This document shows positions 11,849-48,612 of a stretch of 64,000 nucleotides of DNA, piece by piece (position 1 is the stretch's first letter; each line of letters begins with the position of its first letter). A program made the position numbers and the translations under genes. The stretch comes from Uloborus plumipes (lineage: Eukaryota > Arthropoda > Arachnida > Araneae > Uloboridae), in contig JAXGGA010002177.1 in assembly GCA_038373865.1 (NCBI GenBank), positions 1 to 64,000 on the forward strand. The letters are read 5' to 3'. Under the pieces are notes generated by a model. The model was not told the DNA's origin and did not search any database. It worked only from the letters and a program-made list of their open reading frames with translations.

Positions 11849-14800
11849 TTTTTAATTTCTTTATTCTTATTATTTTTTTGAACTATAGACCTTTATTAGG
11901 GGTAGGGGTATCAAGAGAGATATGCAATGAACTTTTTTAAGTGGGGTTGAATATTCGGCCCGGCGATTAGGGGGTAAAAGTTTGAGTGGAGTAAGTTTTA
12001 TAAGTTTTATGGAGGAAGGGGTGCGGATCAAATTGACAAATAACTCTCCTTGAGCCTGAATTGATTTATGAAAGAGAGTTGGAAATGCTAATGAGAGTCT
12101 TGTTTTCAAGTATGTTTTGCAGCCAAAGAAAATTTGAATTGTCATTTTTTTTTAGTACTTCTTCAAATTTTCACTCGTTTAATTGTTAAATAATTTCAAA
12201 AAAAAAAAAAAAAAAGAAAAAAAAAAACTTTTTTTTTGCCATTTGAAATTAAAAAAAAAGAAACTTTTTTTTTCTGTTTCACATTATAAAACTTTTCGGG
12301 TTTCGGGGGGGGGGGGGGCGGCCCCCCACCCCTCTGGGTACGGCCTTGATTATGATGCTGCCAGGTTAGATTTGCCCTAACTATCGATACAGTGCGTGTC
12401 GAAATGATAGGTCCACCAGTAAAAACGAAAGTTATGCTGGTAAAAGAGGTTCTATTGTGTACAAAGTGTTATTTTATAAACTACATTACTTCATTCAATG
12501 AGAAATAATACATGAATAATATACAAATAATAGGAATAATAAGGAAATAAAAAATTACATGAAACAGCTGTTTCAAAAAGATAGGTCCACCGAACCAAGC
12601 ATCAAGTTACTGTTGAATTAATAAGAAATTTTACTACCTTTTTTATGAATCAGCTCATAAATCCTATTTGGCATGGTTTCTACAAGTATTTGCAAACAAT
12701 TTGTGTCAATTTTTTAGACCATTCGGAGGAGATAGCCGTTTTCAAGTCTGCTGTACTGTTGTACTGCCCTCTGCCTGCAAACACCGGTCTTGCGAGTGTA
12801 CCCCACATGTTTTTTACCGTATTTAGGTCGGGACAACAAGTACAATTGACAAATGTACAGCAGTATCCATAAGACATTCGAAAGTGGACTTTGCAGTGCA
12901 CACAGAAACATCATCCTGTTGGAAGATGAAGAATGGGTCCCCGATGTGCTCTGATTGTGGAAGAAAATATTGTTCAAGCAGCTGTTGATAGTCTACAGCA
13001 TCCAAGCGAATGTGTATAAATGCTATATTGGTTTCTCCTGCACCTCCGAATCCGGCCCAGACCATAACGGAACTACCACCAGCTTGCTTCAGAGAGAATA
13101 TCTGTCTATCGTTACGCAGATCGTGCCAGTAATCTGCCAGTACTCTGGACCATCCAGGTTGAATTTCTAATCATCATTGAATATCACTCGATGCCAATCT
13201 TGTTTCCAGGGCATCACTTCCTGTGCATATTTCAATCTCTTTTCTTTGTGCTTTTTAGTCAATTTCGGAGCCGCCTTCCCCTACAAGTAAACTAAATTGC
13301 TCAACTTCTTTACCACTCTATGAACTGTAGATTTTGATGTTGACGTGTCTTGTTGTCTGGCCAAAGTGGACAAGCTCATATTTACAGATTTTAAGTAATT
13401 TACGATAGTCCTTCTTTGTCAGGGTGCCACTTTTGATGGGCGGCCAGAAGATTCTTTACTGCCATAAGCATTTCTAAGTCGCAAAAAATTGCTTACAACG
13501 TTATGCGATCTGTTTGAAACCTTACCTGTTTTTCTAATCGATTTTGCACACATTTTAAATGCATCAATTTTCCCCTGCTCGACCAGCGAAAGACTACAAC
13601 GACAACCCATTTTGTTTGATTACAACGTGACACTCAAATCTGTTTAAATATACCTACTGCGGGATTAGCAGGTAGCATAATCAAGCAGTGAGACTACCCA
13701 ACGGTATTTATGCAATTTTTTTTGGAAATAAGCGTGATTGGTTCAAAATTTCTGAAGGTGGACTTATATTTTTGAAACGGTCTGAAAATGAAGATTTGAA
13801 TAAAATAAAAAGGAATGATTAATTTTAAAGAAATTTCATCATATATAGTTATTACGATTAATGATTAAGTGTCTCCATTCAAAAAAGTGCTTCCTATTCT
13901 CGATTAAGAGTCGAAATTTTGAAAAACGCGGGTGGACCTATCATTTCGGTACGCACTGTAACTTTTGAGTGTGGTCGTTTGTATATGGTCACCATATACA
14001 TCCTCTAAGGAATGAATAGCAGATTTAGGAAACATTCAATGGATGGTTGGTTGGTTTGACTGAATTTATTGGCGCAACAGCCTTAGCAGTCTATACTGCG
14101 CCAGACGTTTGTTAAAAAGGGAAAACGTGCCAAAAATGTAAAGCTTTTTGAAGATGAAAGGACAAAAAACTTCTGGAATTTGGAACGGTTTGCCGAAAAT
14201 AAAACATAAACGAAGTTTTAAATTAAAAAACAGCTAAAAGGAACAGTTGTAGAAAAATTTTAGAAACACATGAAAAACACTTACTATAACAAAACGAAGA
14301 CAAAGGACGACACTAAATTTGAGAAAGAAAACCGATCTCCTAAAGGAACAACATTCAATGGAAAAATATTTTAACAATTGTTGCATTTCTTTGCAATAAT
14401 TATCGGGCATATTCTCACTTGCTGTTTTTTTTTTTTTTTTTTTTGTTCTAATGACTGTATTGACATTTCTAATACTTATGGAGAATAAAAGTGTGAGAAA
14501 CATTTTCAGTTCATCTCATACTATAATAACTGTCATCAGATTATTCAAATTAACAATTGCTTTATACATGTTTTGTTTTTGCATTTCTAAAATGTGATTT
14601 CATATCAATATTTTGCCGAGTTATTTTCAAATTTTACTATTTTTTAATAGACTGGTTATTGGATTTAATTAAAATTACCTTTCCTTTTCTTTCAAATTTG
14701 CTTTTGAAATACCCCAGTGTCTTTTAATTTTTCTGTCCAGCAGTTGTGCATAACTTTCTTAAATAGTAACCATTTCTTTATATTCTCTTTACATTTTTCA

Positions 14801-15366
14801 CAACAAAATGTACGTACTTAGTTGGTATTTTTCGAAGCTTGATCTAGTAACCAATTCTCTTTCTGACAATCATTTTTATTATGATTAACTAGTTACAATC
14901 TCAATGCCTTATCAAAAAATTTAAAAAAAAACTTCGAAATGAGTAAAATCACCCCCCTCCCCCCCAAAAAAACTGCTTAGAAATAAGTGAAACACCATGC
15001 AAAAGCTTTTTACCCCTCTCAGAAAGCTCCTGAAAAAAATATCATTCCGTCCAAAGAGTTAAACAAAAAGATTGCAGGTAGTTTTGTTTAATATTCGACA
15101 GATTTTATCTCTCACAATATCTAGCAAGATTTTTATTTCAACCAAATAAAAGTCAGCATAGAGTAATAGTTCTCTAGTTTGAAATAATTACCAATTTAGG
15201 CTGCAAAAAACCTCGAGTTTTGTAGAACATGTCAAAATATTGAACATTTTTCAGTGAGCCGCCATCACCGGCGCCAGAGGAAGCAGAACAAGGGCTGCAA
15301 ATTCCGTCCAGAAGAGCGCAAAATCGAAGAGTAACTGCAGCTGACGAAGAAGCTGTAATAAATTAA
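7659..15366 (+). CDS. Chitin-binding protein with three peritrophin-A (CBM14) domains, obstructor/Gasp-like; 5' exon(s) missing
   Basis: Four exons (7659-7880, 8683-8871, 11291-11453, 15255-15366) join in frame with AG/GT borders at every junction: phases 1, 1 and 2 at the three introns. They encode about 228 residues. Each of the first three exons carries one CBM14 domain with the six cysteines of the family, for example CPYLFGIFPHEKSC, then RYWHC, ending CDWPDKVPGC. The last exon is a short charged tail (EPPSPAPEEAEQG...) and a TAA stop. Three CBM14 domains with these spacings are typical of arthropod obstructor/Gasp proteins, secreted proteins that bind chitin in cuticle and tracheal lining. 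The exon with the start codon and signal peptide is not found; the first exon begins in phase 1, so it lies upstream. The introns hold several MITEs and a dead Tc1 element. The gene converges on ACADM. Orthology to Gasp specifically is inferred. Confidence 0.9.
7881..8682 (+). other. Intron 1 of the chitin-binding gene (visible part)
   Basis: GTAAGT...TCAATAG borders join phase 1 to phase 1. The interior is AT-rich with no recognised element. Confidence 0.8.
8683..8871 (+). CDS. Chitin-binding gene, exon with CBM14 domain 2
   Basis: It is 63 codons long and joins through a split CAG codon to the previous exon. The six-cysteine pattern C-x12-C-x5-C-x9-C-x12-C-x8-C is complete, with the aromatic RYWHCWNG core typical of chitin-contact residues. 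The donor GTAAGT starts at 8872. Confidence 0.92.
8946..9180. repeat. Foldback repeat built on TTGCAGCAAATTTG words
   Basis: ACTTGCAGCAAGTTTGTCAT at 9054 onward recurs inverted at about 9119-9140 with one mismatch, and a third copy of the word (CTTGCAGCAAATTTGACGTG) is near 8966. It probably represents a small MITE within the second intron. Ends are not precisely defined. Confidence 0.5.
9584..9773. mobile_element. hAT-type MITE (190 bp) with 8-bp target duplication
   Basis: Ends CAGGGGTG and CGCCCTTG are imperfectly inverted. Flanks are ATGTGCGG (9576-9583) and ATGTGCGC (9774-9781), an 8-bp duplication with one mismatch. G-rich and C-rich blocks lie just inside the ends, as in the copies at 1294 and 49712. 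It sits in the intron between CBM14 exons 2 and 3. Confidence 0.7.
9774..11290. other. Remainder of intron 2, repeat-like but unresolved
   Basis: Words such as GCAGGGGTGCAGTGG (about 10733) and GGGTGCACCACTG (about 11209) resemble hAT ends facing each other, but the flanks do not duplicate. No coding segment is recognised until the acceptor at 11289-11290. Confidence 0.4.
11291..11453 (+). CDS. Chitin-binding gene, exon with CBM14 domain 3
   Basis: The acceptor TTTACATTAG ends at 11290 and the donor GTAAGT starts at 11454. Read in the phase left by exon 2 it gives LCKGIPNGVKPIQDSC, VRYWLC and CDWSTQVPGC, the last cysteine being split by the intron (TG|T). A complete six-cysteine CBM14 unit. 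Confidence 0.92.
11693..12348. mobile_element. hAT-type nonautonomous element with perfect 8-bp duplication
   Basis: Flanked by ATTATGAT on both sides (11685-11692 and 12349-12356). Ends CAACGCCGTATCCAGA and TCTGGGTACGGCCTTG are inverted with three mismatches. The interior carries a TG microsatellite, homopolymer A/T runs and a 14-base G run; there is no transposase. Confidence 0.85.
11807..11845. repeat. (TG)n microsatellite
   Basis: About 19 uninterrupted TG units inside the hAT-type element at 11693-12348. Confidence 0.95.
12390..13958 (-). mobile_element. Tc1/mariner element, inactive (1569 bp, TA flanked)
   Basis: TA dinucleotides (12388-12389, 13959-13960) flank inverted ends starting CAGTGCGTGTCGAAATGATA on the left and, complemented, CAGTGCGTACCGAAATGATA on the right; the 28-bp repeat has two mismatches. 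The minus strand carries a broken Tc1-type transposase. The helix-turn-helix part is at 13610-13419 (HNVVSNFLRLRNAYGSKESS). The catalytic part is at 13065-12680 (MVWAGFGGAGE, then FIFQQDD, then CPDLNTVKNMWG). Frameshifts separate these parts. The usual acidic residue in the PDLNPIEN-type motif is replaced by lysine, so the transposase is dead. The element lies in the third intron of the chitin-binding gene, antisense to it. Confidence 0.9.
14042..14230. repeat. Interspersed repeat, copy 2 (GGTTGGTT...ACTGCGCCA family)
   Basis: Shares GGTTGGTT, TTATTGGCGCAA, TATACTGCGCCA and GAAAGGACAAAA in the same order and orientation as 7231-7470. Both copies lie near or inside the chitin-binding gene. Confidence 0.45.
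14231..15254 (+). other. Distal part of intron 3 of the chitin-binding gene
   Basis: AT-rich with homopolymer runs (an 18-T run near 14430). No element boundary was recognised. The intron ends with TTTTTCAG at 15254. Confidence 0.6.
15255..15366 (+). CDS. Chitin-binding gene, last coding exon
   Basis: The first base completes the last cysteine codon of domain 3. The exon then encodes EPPSPAPEEAEQGLQIPSRR and about 17 more residues, ending in a TAA. The tail is proline/glutamate-rich then basic, without a domain. An AATAAA string overlaps the stop (15357-15362), which is too early to be a convincing polyadenylation signal, and the true 3' end was not identified. Confidence 0.85.
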
Positions 15367-15623
15367 ACACCAGACATCTATTGTTTCATTTTCCTCTCTT
15401 CTTTTCAGTATATTTAAATATTTTATTTCAATCAAAATCTTCATTTATTTCAGAATGCCTGAAGATTTTTTTTTGGTTTAATGTTATTTGTTTACTGCAG
15501 ATATTTGTGAAACTCTTTAATGTGTTAAGCTTACTTATTTTTTGGCAGAACTGTTTAGTATTGTTTTTTGTTATCCATATGTAACAGTAAAAACACAACC
15601 GTAGGCGAAATCCCAATTCAAAT

Positions 15624-15871
15624 GAGGGCCAGGGGGAAAAAAGATGAAAGTCACTTTTTCGTCAATTTTGAGATGTTAGCGATACCTAGGGACTATGAAG
15701 GAGTAATATCATATGGTAGAACAACAAGGGAGAAAAAAAAATGAGAGTCGACGGAAATGTGCATGAAAACTCTACTAACTACAAAGGGAGTTACGAGAAA
15801 TCAAATTTTGTTCTTCGTTTTTCTCGAAATCGCTTTTTGGTCACTTTCATCTTTCTTCCCCCTGGCCCTTC
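15624..15871. mobile_element. MITE family A, copy 1 (GGGCCAGGGGGAAAAA ends)
   Basis: The inverted ends read GGGCCAGGGGGAAAAAAGAT on the left, and the complement of the right end reads GGGCCAGGGGGAAGAAAGAT. The sequence AAAT abuts both sides. A second copy at 50372-50620 shares the full length, the internal GTCAATTTTGAGAT word and the same AAAT flanks. Non-coding. Confidence 0.75.
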
Positions 15872-15989
15872 AAATGATAAAAGCAGTATTCTGCCTTGCT
15901 AAGCGAAAAAGGACATATAAAAAAACTGTCATTTTCTGAGTTTTACTGAAGGAGATAACTAGTTTTCAAGCACTGATTCCATTTAGTAT

Positions 15990-16218
15990 GGGCCATTCCA
16001 CGAAACGCCGCCATTTTGTCTCGCACGTGACGCTCATAAAATCAGTTAAAAAGTAGGAATTTTAAATGCTACTTTTAAGTTTACCTCAGAAATCTCACAT
16101 TGGTTTGTGAATTCTAAACCTTCAGAGTTTTGTTCGTTACCCTTTTAAATCACTACTTTTTAATGAAACTTGTGCGTCACGTTCGGGACAAGATGGCAGC
16201 TTTTTTGTGGAATGGCTC
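15990..16218. mobile_element. MITE with ~45-bp inverted ends (GGGCCATTCCACG)
   Basis: The left end GGGCCATTCCACGAAACGCC and the right end, complemented GAGCCATTCCACAAAAAAGC, pair over about 45 bp including GCCATTTTGTCTCGCACGTG. TAT occurs immediately outside both ends. It lies between the two convergent genes. Confidence 0.65.
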
Positions 16219-17449
16219 TATTCATCCTAAGATCTGTATATCAGAAAAGCTCTTCAAATGACGACAGGCGTGTTTATGGCTGCTATAATCCTTACTAGCT
16301 CAATAGGCATTTTTGTTTTCTACTTTGAGTGTTGCCTAACTTGACTCGTTAAATTTACAGTAACTATGTGCTACCAATCCTGATAAATCTTTTTGTAGTT
16401 TCTATAAGTGAATACAGTAAATTTTCTATTTTGTGCGCAAAAAGTAATGCATTGTAACTATATTATTGAAATGCATTAACATTTAGTATTTAAACTACAA
16501 AAGCTAAGCTAACAAAAGTATCAACGGTAACTGATACCAGAAAGATGCCAAACTCTTAAGCATACTAAATAATGTAGAACACTCATTTATGTTTGAAACA
16601 AAATGGTAAATTAGGTCAGTCTGGTTTATATCAGCTCTAGTCATGTTTCTTAAACACTGGCGCCACATTTGGAGATTTTTTTCTCAGAAAAATGACATGA
16701 AATTAGAAATGTACCCAGTTTTCAAATTCTTATCGAAAAAATTCAAAATGTGTACTGAAAAAAAAACTATTTTAAAATTTAAATGTTTCTAATGTTATTT
16801 GCTACATGAAAATGTAGCATAGCACGCAATATTTTATCTTTGAAAAGAAAGCTTGCATTGGCATTCATAAGCAATAGGGGTGGAGGGAGGTAACTTTAAA
16901 ATACAAATGCCAGATAAGACAATTAAGTGTTTAAAACTGTTCGTAGTTATTCAATATTGTAGGTTCCTATTACAATTTCATTCAAGTTGATGAAAATTGT
17001 ATTTTTGTAAAGCTCTTTGTGCCAAAAAGTGTATTTTTCTTAAATTTCAATGCATATGATCCTTATCAAATTCAATTTTTGAACTATAAGTATGTATAAA
17101 AAGAATATTTGTAATGTTCAGACCTTATTTTCACTTTAGCATTGCACTTAATTATCATCATTAAATTTCTTTTTTATCTTGTATGTGCTCTTGTTTTTAA
17201 TTTAATCTGTTGGATGAGTTTCGAAACATGGTATAACTTTAAATACATACACATTTATGAAATACAAATAGTAGCTCTTCCTATCCTATTGAAAAAACAA
17301 TTTAAATCAATGAAATTGTAGATCTAGAGTTTAGGCAATTTAGAAAACTAAAATTGAAAGCTGCGTTCTCGCAGATCCAATCCCTTTTTAAATGAAGTGG
17401 CCTGCTTCTGCTTCCAGTCGACCCACCATCTTTTTGCAGTTTAACTTAA
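16219..17449. other. Intergenic AT-rich sequence between the convergent genes
   Basis: No reading frame or repeat with support. It may include 3' untranslated sequence of the chitin-binding gene at its left, but no clear polyadenylation signal was assigned. Confidence 0.5.
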
Positions 17450-17668
17450 CCCATTAATGTCTGACAATATTTTCCCAAAGATATTTTGTATACTGGTTAC
17501 ACGGCTACAGAACACACTTTTCATTGGTTATGTGCTACAATCTGTTAATAATGAATTGAAACAATACCAAAGAATTAATTGAACACTATTATCTGGTTGA
17601 AATGTTCATTTTTGGTCAATTCAGACACTTTTGGAAGTCCCTAAAAAGGGACGGTAGGCATTAATGGG
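17450..17668. mobile_element. piggyBac-like MITE flanked by TTAA (219 bp), inverted copy of 1646-2160
   Basis: TTAA at 17446-17449 and 17669-17672; ends CCCATTAATG...CATTAATGGG. Its left part is the complement of the right part of the copy at 1646-2160 (GTAACCAGTATACAAAATAT region), and its right part carries the same GTCCCTAAAAAGGGAC hairpin. It is an internally deleted relative. Confidence 0.8.
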
Positions 17669-17821
17669 TTAAGAATAAATAAAAATAAATCTATTTATAA
17701 TCAATGAGAAACTAATATAATTTTAACGTTCATAACATTGCTATATAAATTTACTTTGAACTTTGTCTTAGCATGGAAGAAGAGAATAAAAAACTAAGAC
17801 ACGTTAAATTAAAAAAAAAGA

Positions 17822-17960
17822 TTTATTAAGGCACAATTACAGTGTTTCAGAATTATTTATAGCAGATTGAACAATCATCTGAACATATGCTTGTAGATTA
17901 TGTAGAACTTAATTACATAAGCAACAACAGTTAACTCACAATAAAACTACATTTAACGCT
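17822..17960 (-). promoter_or_regulatory. ACADM: ACADM 3' untranslated region with AATAAA signal
   Basis: On the minus strand an AATAAA hexamer (plus-strand TTTATT, 17822-17827) lies about 135 bases past the ACADM stop codon. It is followed by a T-rich stretch, a plausible cleavage region. Inferred, without transcript evidence. Confidence 0.6.
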
Positions 17961-43706
<25,746 letters not shown>

Positions 43707-43862
43707 CTAGTAACAAAATTATAATATATATAATCATTTACAGCAAACGGAAAACAAAAGTAGGAAACTACATATATATTTATTCGGCTGGCAAAGTTGG
43801 CTTTGTTTTTAGGTTGTAATTGGTAAGTTCATAGTTTATGCAATTCTCATAGATGTCTGTTA

Positions 43863-44406
43863 ATCACAGTTTACTAAAGGTCGAGAATCCCATGCTGAAA
43901 GCGAGGAGTCAAAAATCCGCACTCTGTTGCAGGGGGTGGAGTTGGGTGACTCGCGCCCATCCCACTTGCTTGTACGAATGCGGAACCTCGCGGGCGATTG
44001 TGTAGGCGAATCCCTACTTAAATCTCTATGGCTCGCCAGACTCCCGGCTACCACCCGCAGTATCGTGGGAGCTTTAAATGAAGATCTTTCGAAATTAGCC
44101 ACGGTAGCTGACAAAGTGCACGACCTGGCTGTGCCTTCCGAGATCAATGCTGCAAGCAGTGCACCACAACCTCAAACATCACTGGAAGCTCAAATGGCTG
44201 AGCTTACCCGGCAGGTAAGCGAATTAGCTGCCGTGGTACACGATCGAAGCCGATCGAGGGATCGATATGTTGGAGGACGAAATCGCAGCTGGTCGAGAAA
44301 CCGATACAAGGAACCTACGAACAACATGTGCTTTTACCATACAAATTTTGGCAGGAATGCCAGAAAATGCAAGCAACCTTGTATGTTTGGGAACTCGGAA
44401 AACTAG
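43863..44406 (+). CDS. Gag protein, C-terminal part, gypsy element 2
   Basis: The open frame runs from after the stop at 43860 through [20 protein letters not shown] and [15 protein letters not shown] to [20 protein letters not shown] and the zinc-finger-like [18 protein letters not shown] (C-x2-H-x9-C-x3-C). No genuine start is visible because the element is 5' truncated; the first in-frame ATG-type start would be internal. It overlaps pol by 79 bases. Confidence 0.75.
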
Positions 44407-47400
44407 GAGGCCAGGCGTTGATGGCGGCCGACGTTAAGGGCCAAAGTAATTGCCGTCTACTAATTCACGATAGGCCTTCAGGGCTTACCTTTCTGGTAGA
44501 TACAGGTGCGGAGGTGTCTGCTATCCCTCCTACGTCATTGGAACGCCAAAAGCCGCAATCTTTGCTAAATCTGTTGGCTGCTAATGGCACTAAAATAAAT
44601 ACCTACGGCACACGAAATTTATCAATTAATATTGGTCTAAGAAGAAATTTTCCCTGGACTTTCTTAGTTGCGGACGTATCTAGACCGATTTTAGGTGCTG
44701 ATTTTTTAACTCATTACGGAATTATTATTGACCTAAAATCGAAATCTCTGAGGGATCAGAAAACTAGTCTTACTTCAACGGGTAAAATTTCTATTGATGA
44801 TACACCCTCTATAACTGCTTTAAAATTGTCTTTAAATTTTAGTGAACTGATTCATGAATATAGTGATATTTTTGATGATGCTGAACAAACTCCTGTAACA
44901 GTCCCATCTCACAGTGTCACTCATGTAATTGAAACGAAAGGTCCTCCTGTTGGTGCTAGAGCACGCCGACTGGCTCCGGATAAACTAATCGCAGCTAAAA
45001 AAGAATTTCAAGATTTAGTTCACAGAGGAATTTGCAGTCCGTCTACCAGCTGTTGGGCAAGCCCCTTGGTAATGGTTACAAAGTCTAATGGTTCTTGGAG
45101 GCCTTGTGGTGATTATAGGGCATTGAATGCCCAAACCATTCCGGATAAATATCCTATCAGACATATTCATGACTTTACCTCAAATTTGCACGGAAAAACT
45201 GTTTTTTCAACCCTCGATCTTAAACGTGCTTATCATCAAGTGCCAATGCGGGAAGAAGATAAACAAAAAACGGCTATAATAACCCCTTTTGGTTTATTCC
45301 AGTTTAACTTCATGACTTTTGGATTGCGAAACGCTGCGCAAACTATGCAACGATTATTGGATGATGCCCTCAGAGGTTTAGACTTTTGTTTTGTGTATAT
45401 AGACGATTTGCTGATTGCTTCAAAATCCTTGGCGGAGCATTTGGATCATATAAGGCAGGTTTTTGCGCGCCTGCGAAAATTTGGCTTGATTTTAAATCGT
45501 GAGAAATGCGTGTTCGCGACAGAGCAAGTTTCGTTTCTGGGTCATAGGGTAGATAAAGATGGTATAACTCCATTGCCCGAAAAAGTAGAAGCGATCACCA
45601 ATTTTCCACGGCCCAAGACAGTCGAAGAGCTCAGACGGTTTTTGGGCATGTTGAATTTTTTCCGTCGTTTTTTGCCCCAGGCAGCTAAGAAACAATTACC
45701 TTTGCAGCAAATGCTAGGGTCGTGTAAAAAACGTGACAAAACACCGCTAAATTGGTCTGATGAGTCTATTCAAGCCTTCAAAGTTTGCATTGATGATCTT
45801 AAACACACGACGAACTTGACTCATCCAAACCCAGAAGCTGCAATAATTCTTGTGACAGATGCATCCGAAAAAGCTATTGGTAGCAGTATACAACAACTAG
45901 AAGGTGGTGCTTGGAAGCCTTTGGGATTTTTCTCACGTAAACTAAGCACAGCAGAGCAGAAGTACAGTGCATACGACCGAGAACTCTTAGCAATTTTTGC
46001 TTCTATCAAATATTTCCAGTACTTACTTGAAGGAACTCACTTCACTGTTTTCACTGACCACAAGCCACTTACCTATGCCTTCGCACAAAAAATTGAAAAA
46101 TTGTCTCCACGTCAGATAAATCATTTGAATTTTATTGCACAGTTCACGGTGGATATTAGACACGTAAAGGGAAAAGAAAATATTGTGGCCGATACACTAT
46201 CACGAATCGAAAGTATTTCTGACACAGCAGTGAACTATGAAGACATAGCGCGTAGTCAACAGGATGATGAAGAACTTGTTCAACTTCTTGAAAATTCAAA
46301 GAGTTTAATTTTACAAAAAATTAAAATTCCAAATACCAATGCAACGCTGTATTGTGATATTTCTACTCAAGTCATCCGTCCTTACATTCCGAAATCTCAC
46401 AGATATCAAGTCTTTCGAAATTTGCATGGCCTTGCTCATCCTGGTGTGCGTTCCACAGTTAGACTCATAGGTAGTCGTTTCGTCTGGCCCAACATGAAGC
46501 AGGATATAACACGTTTTACACGATCCTGCATGGCTTGTCAAAAGTCAAAAATTTCTCGCCATGTAAGTTCACCACTGTCGGAGTTCAAAGTGCCAAATCA
46601 TCGATTTTTTCACATAAATGTTGACATAATCGGTCCTCTCCCGCCTTCGCAGGGATTCACCTACTGTCTTACAGCCATTGATAGGTTCTCCCGTTGGCCT
46701 GAGGCCATGCCACTAGCTGATATCCGTGCTGAAACAGTCGCTCAAGCCCTTTATAGCGGTTGGATATCCCGATTCGGAGTACCTCAGCGAGTCTCAGTTG
46801 ACAGAGGTGGACAGTTCAGAAGTGAGGTTTTTCACTCTTTGGCTAGGAGTTTTGGAATTCGTATCTCTCCCACAACAGCCTATCATCCTCAGGCCAACGG
46901 TGCAATCGAAAGGTGGCACCGGACTTTAAAGGCAGCTATAATGTGTCACACGTCAATTCATTGGGTATCAGCATTGCCTGCGGTTTTGCTTGGACTTCGC
47001 ACGGTTTTTAAAGAAGATGTTCAGTGTTCTCCAGCGGAAATGGTGTACGGGGAAAACCTTTGCCTCCCCAGCCAATTTTTTGTCAAGGAAGTTCCACAGC
47101 CTGATGAAAATAGTTTTGTAAAGAAACTTAAAGGTCATTTTCAGGACTTAAAACCGACCCAAACGTCCAATCATTCGACAAAATCTACTTTCGTGTACAA
47201 GGGCCTGGATGCGTGCACTCATGTTTTTCTCAGAGTGGACGCAGTCAGGCCTTCCTTGTCACCACCATACAAAGGTCCTTTCAAGGTGCTATCAAGGACT
47301 GAAAAAACGTTCGATATTGAACAAGGCGGTAAAAGGACAACCGTAACCATTGACAGACTAAAGCCAGCACATCTGTTGGACGACAATTCAAGTTCTCAAG

Positions 47401-47546
47401 AGAAAAATCCAGACTCTAAACTTGTCTCTCCTAGTGTCGACTCACCATCACTCCCCACACCTCCTGAAACAGTGCAACCTCCTTTGGCTACCCGTACTGG
47501 TCGGAGAGTACATTTTCCGGCCAAGTACCGGGACTTCGTACCTTAA
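44328..47546 (+). CDS. Pol polyprotein, gypsy element 2 (1072 codons, uninterrupted)
   Basis: Protease [14 protein letters not shown] (D58), reverse transcriptase [10 protein letters not shown] and YIDD at 357-360, and RNase [14 protein letters not shown] with [10 protein letters not shown]. Integrase follows with an HHCC finger, D766, D825 and E861 (spacing 35). The C-terminus ends [17 protein letters not shown]. The frame is open throughout and enters from gag by a -1 shift in the overlap 44328-44406; the annotated ATG probably is not a true start. Although the element lacks its 5' end, the pol frame has no stops, suggesting recent truncation. Confidence 0.9.
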   Translation: MLLPYKFWQECQKMQATLYVWELGKLGGQALMAADVKGQSNCRLLIHDRPSGLTFLVDTGAEVSAIPPTSLERQKPQSLLNLLAANGTKINTYGTRNLSINIGLRRNFPWTFLVADVSRPILGADFLTHYGIIIDLKSKSLRDQKTSLTSTGKISIDDTPSITALKLSLNFSELIHEYSDIFDDAEQTPVTVPSHSVTHVIETKGPPVGARARRLAPDKLIAAKKEFQDLVHRGICSPSTSCWASPLVMVTKSNGSWRPCGDYRALNAQTIPDKYPIRHIHDFTSNLHGKTVFSTLDLKRAYHQVPMREEDKQKTAIITPFGLFQFNFMTFGLRNAAQTMQRLLDDALRGLDFCFVYIDDLLIASKSLAEHLDHIRQVFARLRKFGLILNREKCVFATEQVSFLGHRVDKDGITPLPEKVEAITNFPRPKTVEELRRFLGMLNFFRRFLPQAAKKQLPLQQMLGSCKKRDKTPLNWSDESIQAFKVCIDDLKHTTNLTHPNPEAAIILVTDASEKAIGSSIQQLEGGAWKPLGFFSRKLSTAEQKYSAYDRELLAIFASIKYFQYLLEGTHFTVFTDHKPLTYAFAQKIEKLSPRQINHLNFIAQFTVDIRHVKGKENIVADTLSRIESISDTAVNYEDIARSQQDDEELVQLLENSKSLILQKIKIPNTNATLYCDISTQVIRPYIPKSHRYQVFRNLHGLAHPGVRSTVRLIGSRFVWPNMKQDITRFTRSCMACQKSKISRHVSSPLSEFKVPNHRFFHINVDIIGPLPPSQGFTYCLTAIDRFSRWPEAMPLADIRAETVAQALYSGWISRFGVPQRVSVDRGGQFRSEVFHSLARSFGIRISPTTAYHPQANGAIERWHRTLKAAIMCHTSIHWVSALPAVLLGLRTVFKEDVQCSPAEMVYGENLCLPSQFFVKEVPQPDENSFVKKLKGHFQDLKPTQTSNHSTKSTFVYKGLDACTHVFLRVDAVRPSLSPPYKGPFKVLSRTEKTFDIEQGGKRTTVTIDRLKPAHLLDDNSSSQEKNPDSKLVSPSVDSPSLPTPPETVQPPLATRTGRRVHFPAKYRDFVP

Positions 47547-47589
47547 AAATTATGACGAATAATTTTTCTTTTTTCAGGAAGGGGGATGG

Positions 47590-47822
47590 TGTGGCGGCGC
47601 TAGCGACAAGGCCACTTCAGTTTAAGTGAGAGGTTTCTGATTTGGAATCTGGCAACGCTGCCCTCGCAGTAGTTGTTGTTGACATTCCACGATAAACAGC
47701 AGCTCATGTTGCTGCTCTTGTATCTAGAATATACAAACGATGTAAATATGTAAATAGGAATTAAATGTGTATCATATATTGTTATAACCTTGTGTCATCT
47801 CCTCACTCATGCAGCCCGTACA
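47590..47822 (+). repeat. Putative 3' LTR of gypsy element 2
   Basis: Starts TGTGGCGGCGC directly after the polypurine tract and ends CCCGTACA where LINE-type coding sequence begins. No partner copy is in the window, so the right boundary is inferred from the TG...CA rule. Confidence 0.6.
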
Positions 47823-48612
47823 CCACTACAACAGTATTCGCTACAAAACCATCACAAGAAAACTTAAACTCCCCGATATCTGTTCGGTGTTTACAGCGGA
47901 GCTCACAGCCATTTATTACACTGCCAAATATCTAATAGGCAACACAAGTCATTCTAATATCCTAACCGATAGCTTAAGTGCCATCAAAGCTATAGAATTA
48001 AAAAAAAAAAAAAGGAAGACATTCATTCTAATTACTGCTACTAGAACTTCACTCTCCAATTTCCTTCCCAGCAATCATATTACAGTCACTTGGATACCTA
48101 GTCACTCTAGTATTGAGCTTAACGATTACGCTGGTTCTCTAGCAAAGGAAGCAGTCAGCATTAGTACCACCCCCAAAATATCTTGTACCACATGGAAAGA
48201 CTGCAGGAATTATATACTTTCCATAGTCAAAGACTCTAAAGAAAAAAAAAACTGGGAAAAAAGCAAATACTACAATAAATTTAAAAATAGAAAACTCATC
48301 TTAAACAACCATAGCGACAGAATCAATAACAAGAAGCCAAAAGTTAAGATAAACAGGCTGATCACGAACTGTTATCTCTCTGGAGACAAACTCTCCAAAC
48401 TTAAATTGGAATCCAATCCTATGTGCAACACCTGTAAGGAAATTGATACAATTCATCATCGCCTCCATGACTGCACTCTCTACAAAGATGCCAGAGATTC
48501 TCTGAAAAAACTTATCCCTCAGAACCTCTCATCATATGCTGATGATTTTCTTGCTTTCCCGCTCCTCAATGTGCATGGCTTTTATGCATCTGTTCTTTCT
48601 TTTTTCATTTGA
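47823..48612 (+). pseudogene. LINE RNase H domain and cysteine tail, 5' truncated
   Basis: An open frame of about 263 codons encodes the RNase H and C-terminal tail of a Jockey/I-like non-LTR retrotransposon. Motifs are SVFTAELTAI (catalytic E), ILTDSLSAIKAI (D), WIPSHSSIELNDYAGSLAKE (D) and CNTCKEIDTIHHRLHDC. The start is cut exactly at the gypsy LTR; an upstream half of the LINE was not found on the other side of the gypsy element. An A11 run inside the frame encodes a lysine string. 3' flank to about 48760 is probably its untranslated end. Confidence 0.85.

Larger units (their letters stand above)
43863..47822 (+). mobile_element. 5'-truncated Ty3/gypsy element 2 (CsRn1-like) with 3' LTR
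   Basis: A gag fragment (43863-44406), an overlapping pol frame (44328-47546), a polypurine tract GGAAGGGGGATGG (47577-47589) and a putative 3' LTR (47590-47822, TGTGGCGG...CCGTACA) are present. The 5' LTR, leader and first part of gag are missing. The Gag finger is of the CHCC kind (CFYH...KC..PC), a feature reported for the CsRn1 group. Pol is in the -1 frame relative to gag. Confidence 0.85.
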
